64,000 nt of DNA from Aquiflexum lacus (GTDB taxonomy: Bacteria; Bacteroidota; Bacteroidia; Cytophagales; Cyclobacteriaceae): NCBI RefSeq assembly GCF_015476655.1, contig NZ_JABFHF010000006.1:155622-219621 (forward strand), in the 5' to 3' direction. Shown here in pieces: positions 58,052 through 64,000 of this stretch. The stretch's first letter is position 1. Each line of letters begins with the position of its first letter. Made by a program: the position numbers and the translations under genes. The notes under the pieces are model-generated. The model searched no databases and was not told the origin of the DNA. It saw nothing but the letters and a program-made list of their open reading frames with translations.

Positions 58052-59443
58052 ATGTCAGGACAAGAATCAAATACAAAGATTATTTTGGAACAAAAGGAAA
58101 GCCAATCCTTGTCCAACAAACCTGCAAAGGTTTTGCGAACGGTGGATGTGGTAGCTTTGGTTGTTGGTATTGTAATCGGCGCCGGAATATTCCGTACACC
58201 TTCGTTGGTAGCTGGGAATGTGGATTCTGGTTGGGTTATGCTTCTGGTTTGGGTGCTCGGCGGCTTTGTTTCATTGGCAGGCGCTCTATGCTATGCCGAA
58301 CTTACCACGGCATTTCCCAATACAGGAGGAGATTATTATTTTTTGATGAGGGCTTTTGGTAAGAGGGTAGCTTTTCTATTTGCTTGGGCAAGAATGAGTG
58401 TGATACAGACAGGATCTATTGCTTTATTGGCATTTATCTTTGGAGATTATGCTTCGGAAATCTACGGAATCGGGCCCTATTCTTCTGTTATATATGCAGG
58501 ATTTGCCGTTGCAATCCTCACGCTCGTTAATCTCAGGGGGGTAAATATGGGGACCGGCGCGCAAAAGATATTAACCTTGTTTGAAGTTTTGGGTTTGATT
58601 GTACTGATTTTTGTGGGTTTGTTTGTTTTGTCACCTAATTCTGAGTCAATTCAGGTTAGGGAAACCAATTCAGGCAATTCATTGGGCCTTGCTATGGTTT
58701 TTGTGCTGTTGACGTTTGGAGGGTGGAATGAAGCTGCTTATATATCCGCCGAAATGAAGTCAGGGCAAAAGTGGATTGCCAAGGCTTTGATTTTCGGGAT
58801 TTTGCTCATTACGGCAATATATTTATTGGTTAACCTGGCATTCTTAAGGGGTTTGGGACTTTCCGGGATGGCCGGGTCCAATGCTATTGCCAGTGACCTG
58901 ATGGGGAATGCTTTTGGGAAACCCGGCGTTGTGCTGATATCCGTTTTAGTAGGCATAGCAGCGCTGACATCTGCCAATGCCACGATTTTTACAGGGGCAA
59001 GGTCAAATTATGCATTGGGCAGGGATTTCCCTGTGTTTGCATTTATGGGAAAATGGAAAAACGGTTCTGAAGGCCCTGTCAATGCTTTTATCATTCAAGG
59101 TGTAATTGCCATGGTATTGGTCAGTTTTGGTTTGTTTTCAAGAAGTGGATTCGAAACCATGATCGATTATACTGCTCCGGTTTTCTGGTTTTTTCTGTTG
59201 ATGGTCGGACTGGCATTGTTTGTTTTGAGAAGAAGAGAACCCAATGCCGCAAGACCCTTCAAAGTCCCATTCTATCCCATATTGCCCTTGGTATTCTGTT
59301 TATCAAGTTCCTACTTGCTTTATTCCAGTATCGCATACACCGGATGGGGTGCTTTTGTAGGGATATCGGTTTTGCTGGCAGGTGCTTTGTTGCTTTTATT
59401 CAAACCTTCTATCATCACATCCGGTGCTGATAATTCAACCTGA
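58052..59443 (+). CDS. APC-family amino acid permease
   Basis: A 463-residue secondary transporter with about 12 membrane helices. VDVVALVVGIVIGAGIFRTPSLVAGNVDSG contains the GAGIF substrate loop of the APC superfamily; GALCYAELTTAFPNTGGDYYFLMRAFG and ALTSANATIFTGARSNYALGRD follow in expected order. It probably takes up amino acids at the inner membrane; the substrate cannot be told. No operon partner is close; the next gene begins 72 bases later. Confidence 0.9.
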   Translation: MSGQESNTKIILEQKESQSLSNKPAKVLRTVDVVALVVGIVIGAGIFRTPSLVAGNVDSGWVMLLVWVLGGFVSLAGALCYAELTTAFPNTGGDYYFLMRAFGKRVAFLFAWARMSVIQTGSIALLAFIFGDYASEIYGIGPYSSVIYAGFAVAILTLVNLRGVNMGTGAQKILTLFEVLGLIVLIFVGLFVLSPNSESIQVRETNSGNSLGLAMVFVLLTFGGWNEAAYISAEMKSGQKWIAKALIFGILLITAIYLLVNLAFLRGLGLSGMAGSNAIASDLMGNAFGKPGVVLISVLVGIAALTSANATIFTGARSNYALGRDFPVFAFMGKWKNGSEGPVNAFIIQGVIAMVLVSFGLFSRSGFETMIDYTAPVFWFFLLMVGLALFVLRRREPNAARPFKVPFYPILPLVFCLSSSYLLYSSIAYTGWGAFVGISVLLAGALLLLFKPSIITSGADNST

Positions 59444-59515
59444 ATCAAAATGTTAAGCTCAATGATATGAACAGCGTGTAAGTAGTGATTTCTTCAACCT
59501 AAAAATCAAAAGAAT

Positions 59516-60034
59516 ATGAAAACAATTCAGAATTTATCCCTTTCACTCCTGATAAGTATAGGAGTTTCATGTTTGGCCATTGCCCAAGATGTAGTATATG
59601 TTCCGACACAGCAGAAGGTGGTCGATGCCATGCTTAAGTTGGCCGATGTGAAAAAATCCGATATTGTCTATGACCTTGGTTGTGGTGATGGGCGGATGGT
59701 AATCACTGCTGCCAAAACCTATGGAACGAAAGGAAAGGGCATCGACATTGATCCCCAAAGGATTAAGGAAGCCAATGAAAATGCACAAAATGCAGGGGTG
59801 ACTGATAAAGTTGAATTTGTCCTTGCAAATCTGTTTGAAGCGGATGTACGGGAAGCTTCCGTGGTTACGCTGTACCTTTTGGAATCATTAAATCTGAAAT
59901 TAAGACCTAAATTGCTTGAACAGTTAAAGCCGGGTTCCAGGGTTGTTAGCAATACTTTTAGTATGGGTGATTGGGTTCCGGATAAAGTGGAATCTGTAGA
60001 TGGCTATACCATTTACCTATGGACCATTCGGTGA
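59516..60034 (+). CDS. Exported SAM-methyltransferase-like protein
   Basis: A 172-residue protein with a clear signal peptide (LSLSLLISIGVSCLAIAQ), then a class I methyltransferase fold: DIVYDLGCGDGRMVITAA (SAM glycine loop), GIDIDPQRIKEAN (acidic end of strand 2) and FVLANLFEADV. The domain starts soon after the signal. SAM is made in the cytoplasm, so an exported enzyme is odd; the family occurs widely in Bacteroidota and Planctomycetes with unknown substrate. A second exported methyltransferase-like gene follows after 94 bases. Confidence 0.85.
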   Translation: MKTIQNLSLSLLISIGVSCLAIAQDVVYVPTQQKVVDAMLKLADVKKSDIVYDLGCGDGRMVITAAKTYGTKGKGIDIDPQRIKEANENAQNAGVTDKVEFVLANLFEADVREASVVTLYLLESLNLKLRPKLLEQLKPGSRVVSNTFSMGDWVPDKVESVDGYTIYLWTIR

Positions 60035-60128
60035 TCTTTGAAAAAATACGTACATGATTATTTTTTTATTAAAAGTTCTCCAATCAAAGTAATGTATTAA
60101 ATACTTCCAAATACTAAACCCTGAAGAC

Positions 60129-60767
60129 ATGAAAGCAATGATAAATAAAAACACGTTTCTCTTACTGTTGATTACAGTTATAATTTCTACCGCATGCTTC
60201 AGCCAAGAACCCAAAGATCTTGATGAAAAAGTTGAGAAATTTCTGGATGAGAACCGGCAACAATGGCGGGATCTCAATGTCCCTTTTGGAGACGGGAAAA
60301 TTATCCATGATCTCATCGTTGAAAACAATTACCAATCAGCACTTGAGATTGGAACATCCACAGGTCATTCCACCATTTGGATTGCTTGGGCGCTGAGTAA
60401 AACGGGTGGGAAACTGATCACCGTTGAGTTGAATGAAAAAAGACAACAACAAGCAATAGCAAATATCAAAAAGGCAGGACTTTCGGATTTTGTGGAATTT
60501 AGGCCTGGAGATGCCCATCAGATCGTCAAAGAACTGAAAGGACCTTTTGATTTTGTGTTTTCGGATGCAGATAAAGATTGGTATGTTCAGTACTTCAAGG
60601 ATGTCCATCCCAAACTTAAAAGAGGAGGTAGATTTACAGCACATAATGTGCTTCAAAATATAGGTGGTATCCGGGAGTTTATGGAATTTGTCAACAAGCA
60701 TCCCGAATATATCACCACAGTGGATAAAAGCAGCAGCTCGGGAATAGCGATCAGTTTTAAAAAATAA
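60129..60767 (+). CDS. Exported O-methyltransferase-like protein
   Basis: A 212-residue protein with a signal sequence (TFLLLLITVIISTACFSQ; the Cys could make it a lipoprotein) and a caffeoyl-CoA-type O-methyltransferase fold: SALEIGTSTGHSTIWIA, LITVELNEKRQQQAIANIKKAGL, FDFVFSDADKDWYVQYF. The SDADK motif is the metal-binding loop of that family. It is the second exported methyltransferase-like gene in tandem. Substrate unknown. Confidence 0.85.
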   Translation: MKAMINKNTFLLLLITVIISTACFSQEPKDLDEKVEKFLDENRQQWRDLNVPFGDGKIIHDLIVENNYQSALEIGTSTGHSTIWIAWALSKTGGKLITVELNEKRQQQAIANIKKAGLSDFVEFRPGDAHQIVKELKGPFDFVFSDADKDWYVQYFKDVHPKLKRGGRFTAHNVLQNIGGIREFMEFVNKHPEYITTVDKSSSSGIAISFKK

Positions 60768-60810
60768 TCTCTATTATTGGTTAAATTTTAAAATAAGTAG
60801 CGTAGAAAAT

Positions 60811-61611
60811 ATGAATAATGAATTAATAAAAAGAAATAATATAAAAATTTATGGAAAAGGTTCACAGCCGATTGTTTTTGCCCATGGCTATGGTTGTGAT
60901 CAGAATATGTGGCGATTTATTACCCCTGCTTTTGAGAAAGATTATCAGATTATTTTGTTTGACCATGTGGGATCTGGAAAATCAGATGCCAACGCATATG
61001 ATTTTGAAAAATACAGTTCTCTCAAGGGGTATGCGAATGACTTGGTAGAAATTTGCACTGAATTGAATCTTCAAAGGGTGATTTTTGTAGGCCATTCAGT
61101 AAGTAGTATGATTGGGGCTTTGGCAGATGTGGAAAGACCGGAACTTTTTGAAAAATTGATATTCATAGGGCCATCCCCATCTTACATCAATGAAAATGGA
61201 TATTTTGGGGGATTTTCAAAGGAGGATATTGATGAGCTCATAGAAACTTTGGAGAGTAATTATTTAGGTTGGTCAAGTTTCATAACTCCCGTCATCATAG
61301 GAAACCCGGAAAAGCCGGAGTATTCCGAAGAACTTAGGAACAGTTTTTGCAGCATGAACCCTGAAATTGCCAAGCATTTTGCAAAAGTGACCTTTCTTGG
61401 AGATAATCGAGAGGATTTACCAAAGGTTTCGACCCCTGCCTTGATTATCCAATGTCACCCTGATGTAATAGCCCCTGTTCAAGTTGGAGAATTTGTTCAT
61501 AACCAAATGCCTTTAAGCAAATATGAACTTTTGGACACTCCCGGTCACTGCCCTCACCTTACTGCTCCTGAACAAGTTATTGATAGTATACAAACTTATT
61601 TAAAAAACTGA
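60811..61611 (+). CDS. RsbQ-like alpha/beta hydrolase
   Basis: A 266-residue alpha/beta hydrolase, nearly the length of B. subtilis RsbQ (269). VFAHGYGCDQNMWRFI gives the oxyanion loop, GHSVSSMIG the nucleophile elbow with Ser96, HPDVIAP has Asp218 and PGHCPH has His246, close to the RsbQ triad Ser96/Asp219/His247 known from the literature. RsbQ belongs to the KAI2/D14 receptor family and supplies a small signal to the PAS domain of RsbP. Here a PAS histidine kinase gene follows after 3 bases, replacing RsbP. Confidence 0.92.
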   Translation: MNNELIKRNNIKIYGKGSQPIVFAHGYGCDQNMWRFITPAFEKDYQIILFDHVGSGKSDANAYDFEKYSSLKGYANDLVEICTELNLQRVIFVGHSVSSMIGALADVERPELFEKLIFIGPSPSYINENGYFGGFSKEDIDELIETLESNYLGWSSFITPVIIGNPEKPEYSEELRNSFCSMNPEIAKHFAKVTFLGDNREDLPKVSTPALIIQCHPDVIAPVQVGEFVHNQMPLSKYELLDTPGHCPHLTAPEQVIDSIQTYLKN

Positions 61612-61614
61612 ACC

Positions 61615-62748
61615 TTGAATACCCAACCAATCTTAGAAGAAGCAGAAGATCTTTACCAAAATGCACCTTTTGGCTATTTATCTATGCGAGAAGACGGACT
61701 TATTATCAATATAAATGGCACATTACTGGATTGGTTAGACTATGAGCGAGACGAGATAGTCTATCAGAAACCCTTTCAGGAATTATTGGGGATGGGCGGG
61801 AAGATTTACTTTGAAACACACATGTTGCCCCTGCTACAAATGCAGGGGGAGATCTCTGAGATAAACATCGAGCTTAAAACAAAAGAATCAATCAAGTTGC
61901 CCACTTTGGTCAATGCAAAGCGCATTCCCGCACGTTCGGGTTCCCAATCGGTCTACAGGCTTTCTGTTTTAGATATCACTCAGCGCAAACAATATGAGTT
62001 GGAGTTAAAGAAAGCCAGAGAAAAAGCTGAACAAACTGTTAAAAGGCTTAAACAGGTCAATGAGGATTTGGAACAATTCGCCTATACGGCCTCTCATGAT
62101 TTGCAGGCTCCTTTGAATACCATATCCGGTTTGATGGGTTTGTTGGAGCTGAATGGTTATTTTCCTGATGGTAGTGAGGGGAAGAAGTATTTTTCACTCA
62201 TCAAGAGTAATGCGGAGAGAATGAAGATGATGATCAAAGACCTACTTGAATATTCTAAAATAGATGGGGATGAGTTGGAGTTTGATGAGGTTTCTTTAAA
62301 TGAGGTTTGTGGGTATGCGCTTGAAATGATAGAAAATCAGGTAAACGAAAGTAGTGCAACTTTTTTAATAGCAGAATTACCAATAGTTTTTGGGGATAAG
62401 ATTCAATTGGTAAGGCTATTTCAGAATCTTTTTAGTAATGCTATCAAATATCGCTCTGAAAAAGACCCGGTGATAAAAGTGGAATTTGAAGAAAACGCTG
62501 ATGAAATTACTGTTTTTGTCAAGGATAATGGGATGGGATTTAAACAGGAGTTTGCCGATCAGGTATTTGGATTTATGAAAAGACTACATACCCATAGCAG
62601 TATATCCGGGACGGGTATTGGACTTTCGGCTTGCAAGCGGATACTTGAAATTCATGGAGGGACAATCGGGGCAAAATCGGAGCCGGGAATAGGAAGTAAT
62701 TTTTATTTCAAACTCCCAAAAAATGGGCCTATGACAAAAACTGTGTAA
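61615..62748 (+). CDS. PAS-domain sensor histidine kinase (partner of RsbQ-like hydrolase)
   Basis: A 377-residue soluble kinase with TTG start at 61615, required to keep the N-terminal PAS helix. Residues about 8-130 are a PAS domain (NAPFGYLSMREDGLIININ). A coiled linker leads to the HisKA H-box FAYTASHDLQAP with His161, then an HATPase domain with FQNLFSNAIKYRSE (N-box), DNGMGF and SGTGIGLSACKRI. No membrane segment is present. It is 3 bases behind the RsbQ-like hydrolase, so the PAS domain probably senses that enzyme or its product. No response regulator gene is adjacent. Confidence 0.92.
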   Translation: MNTQPILEEAEDLYQNAPFGYLSMREDGLIININGTLLDWLDYERDEIVYQKPFQELLGMGGKIYFETHMLPLLQMQGEISEINIELKTKESIKLPTLVNAKRIPARSGSQSVYRLSVLDITQRKQYELELKKAREKAEQTVKRLKQVNEDLEQFAYTASHDLQAPLNTISGLMGLLELNGYFPDGSEGKKYFSLIKSNAERMKMMIKDLLEYSKIDGDELEFDEVSLNEVCGYALEMIENQVNESSATFLIAELPIVFGDKIQLVRLFQNLFSNAIKYRSEKDPVIKVEFEENADEITVFVKDNGMGFKQEFADQVFGFMKRLHTHSSISGTGIGLSACKRILEIHGGTIGAKSEPGIGSNFYFKLPKNGPMTKTV

Positions 62749-62800
62749 GTTGATTTCTTTGCTTACCACTGTCTTACAAGTCTTGGATAAGGTAAAATAT

Positions 62801-63292
62801 CTATTCTTTTTTATTGGAAGTAGCGACTTCTCTATGCAGTTTCCACATTCCATCATTCTTATCCTTTTTGAGAATTGCCAAAAATGTATCTGAAATTACT
62901 ACTGGTTTTCCTTCTCCATTGGTATAATAAACTGAACTGGTACCAAAGTCATAAGCAACACTATCACTGACAATAATGGTTTCCTCAGGTCTCATTACTA
63001 AACTGTCGTAGCTAAATAAGTCATTAGGATTGGCTCTAAGTGTTTTATATTCTTCCCATTCTCCGCAAATAGGGGTTAGGGAAATCAGGTCTGCCGTTGC
63101 AAATTTTTTTAAATCACCATAGCGTTTTTCTTTGATCGCTAGCTCAAATCCTGCTCTAGTATCTTCAATAGATTCTAATTCTTTTTGAATATCAATTGCC
63201 TCGCGGTTATTTGAATTTGATTGTAATTTATCTCCATTCTCGTTACAGGAAATGATAGCAATTGCTAAAAGAAATATTGTGAAGTATCTCAT
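62801..63292 (-). CDS. DUF4440/NTF2-like lipoprotein
   Basis: A 163-residue protein with a lipoprotein signal (IFLLAIAIISC, Cys at about 16). After a polar linker, residues about 40-160 show the SnoaL/DUF4440 pattern (IEDTRAGFELAIKEKRYGDLKKFATADLISLTP, then GMWKLHREVAT). Such domains bind small ligands or are enzymatically quiet; function unknown. It is convergent with the PAS kinase gene and ends before the intron region. Confidence 0.8.
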   Translation of the reverse strand: MRYFTIFLLAIAIISCNENGDKLQSNSNNREAIDIQKELESIEDTRAGFELAIKEKRYGDLKKFATADLISLTPICGEWEEYKTLRANPNDLFSYDSLVMRPEETIIVSDSVAYDFGTSSVYYTNGEGKPVVISDTFLAILKKDKNDGMWKLHREVATSNKKE

Positions 63293-63557
63293 AATTTTGT
63301 GGTTTTAAGTTGTTTAAAAATTTTTGCCAACGGGATTCAGCTTGGAGACGGCGGGCTTTCGGAGACGTTCTCTTTCAACCTATTCCTAACTTCTTAAAGA
63401 TAGTAAACTTTCAATTTACTTTGAACCGCCCGCTGTATCCAAGGTGATGTGTGTGCCCAGCAAGGGCATCTGGTATCGAAGATACCAAATTATTCCAGAG
63501 GGTGAAAGTCCCTTGCAGGCAAGTTGGTGAAGCCTGCTAGTAAGTCGCAAAGCCTGT

Positions 63558-63570
63558 CCCGAGTATCGGG
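63558..63570. repeat. CCCGA/TCGGG palindrome in the intron, copy 1
   Basis: CCCGA-GTA-TCGGG, preceded by AGCCTGT at 63551-63557. Confidence 0.7.
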
Positions 63571-63659
63571 GCTGGTTGCCGTGAGGCATACAGTGAAGCC
63601 CGCCTCCCGGAGGACAGGGAAGCGAGACTGCAAAATCCGGTACTGACGAACAGAGCCTG

Positions 63660-63674
63660 TCCCGATTTTCGGGA
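63660..63674. repeat. CCCGA/TCGGG palindrome in the intron, copy 2
   Basis: TCCCGA-TTT-TCGGGA, preceded by AGCCTG at 63654-63659, the same left flank as copy 1. Confidence 0.75.
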
Positions 63675-63708
63675 AACGGCATACGGAGGCCAAAAAGGGA
63701 GGGTAAGT

Positions 63709-63726
63709 ATCCGCCAGCTGGCGGAT
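63709..63726. repeat. Different 18-bp palindrome in the intron
   Basis: ATCCGCCAGCTGGCGGAT is a perfect palindrome not related to the CCCGA family. Confidence 0.8.
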
Positions 63727-63831
63727 TGCAAAGCCCGTGACCGACAATCCCTTTTAGGTAGATGCCGCAGGAATCAGGGCTGAGCACGGGAGTGCGAAGA
63801 GCCAGGGTGAGCGCTGGGGAATATGTCCTTA

Positions 63832-63847
63832 TCCCGTTGTCACGGGA
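63832..63847. repeat. CCCG palindrome in the intron, copy 3 (reverse orientation)
   Basis: TCCCGT-TGTC-ACGGGA, followed by CAGGCT, the complement of the left flank of copies 1 and 2. Confidence 0.7.
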
Positions 63848-64000
63848 CAGGCTCTGGGGAGATCTCGGACTTCACGAGTTGAAGACTGAGAAGTCAGCAA
63901 GTAGCCAATTGGACTTGAGCCTACAGAAAAGTAGGAGTTCTCACGTGTCTCGTCCTGAAAATGGTTGACACTTTTGTTTTTCAAATATAGTCAGTGTTTC

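Larger units (their letters stand above)
63451..64000 (+). mobile_element. Group II intron, 5' RNA part (continues beyond window)
   Basis: The sequence from GTGTGCCCAGC at 63451 (possibly two bases earlier) resembles the 5' end of bacterial group II introns. GGGTGAAAGTCCC at 63500-63512 and CTAGTAAGTCGCAAAGCC at 63537-63554 are typical of domain I, and the GC-rich, strongly paired course continues to the right edge. No long reading frame on the plus strand is found, so the reverse transcriptase/maturase gene and the 3' domains must lie past 64000. GC content jumps compared with neighbours. Boundaries are estimates. Confidence 0.75.

Noticed and set aside
63411..63450. GAACCGCC segment resembling intron domain V
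   Set aside because: The complementary half does not pair, so a tandem intron end cannot be supported.
63416..63968. Open frames of 60-120 codons on both strands at the right end
   Set aside because: They lie in the GC-rich structured intron RNA and have no protein-like features.

Overview
The window looks like chromosomal DNA of a Bacteroidota bacterium, most likely of the order Cytophagales near Cyclobacteriaceae/Algoriphagus (inferred from gene content, not from a marker gene). The signs are low GC, few Shine-Dalgarno sites, promoters of the Bacteroidota form TTTG-N19/20-TAnnTTTG, many lipoproteins with a Cys-type signal, a TonB-dependent receptor, DUF2911, DUF3109 and PVC-type cytochrome proteins, and an E1 alpha-beta fusion. 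No tRNA, rRNA, CRISPR array, transposase or integrase gene was seen.

Positions 1-5700 hold housekeeping and envelope genes: a cut-off endonuclease/exonuclease/phosphatase membrane protein, an M24 peptidase-like lipoprotein, a DUF2911 lipoprotein, a penicillin-acylase-family hydrolase and a small membrane protein.

Positions 5800-36932 are one long plus-strand polysaccharide locus. It opens with a winged-helix regulator behind a clear promoter. The SLBB/Wza-like export protein, the Wzz-like co-polymerase and two nucleotide-sugar dehydrogenases follow. An AT-rich part encodes the Wzx-like flippase, a Wzy-like polymerase and a glycosyltransferase. Next come a second glycosyltransferase, a complete UDP-L-FucNAc module (FnlABC/CapEFG type) with a linked transferase, a WbpV-like reductase with a 4,6-dehydratase and a priming transferase, a WxcM-like cupin, Wzi, WecB and RmlA. 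The right part holds a WecA-like transferase and a PglE/PglC/PglD/PglF-like set that would make and load a bacillosamine-type sugar. Three different priming transferases in one locus suggest more than one lipid-linked glycan.

Positions 37000-49300 hold alanine dehydrogenase, the 2-oxoacid dehydrogenase E1 fusion, a LuxE-like acyl-protein synthetase, a 42-residue lipoprotein missed by usual length cut-offs, a sigma-54-type response regulator without a DNA-binding domain, the RNase P RNA gene, a FecA-like TonB receptor, a DUF3109 protein and a NagX-like membrane protein.

Positions 49500-63300 hold a GH20 hexosaminidase, a PVC-type heme protein, a DEAD-box helicase, a DUF1080 protein, an amino-acid permease, two tandem exported methyltransferase-like proteins, an RsbQ-like hydrolase directly followed by a PAS histidine kinase, and a DUF4440-like lipoprotein. 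From about 63451 to the right edge lies the 5' RNA part of a group II intron whose protein gene must lie outside. The most unusual pattern is a family of short CCCGA...TCGGG palindromes, found here only inside the two structured RNAs (RNase P RNA and the intron).
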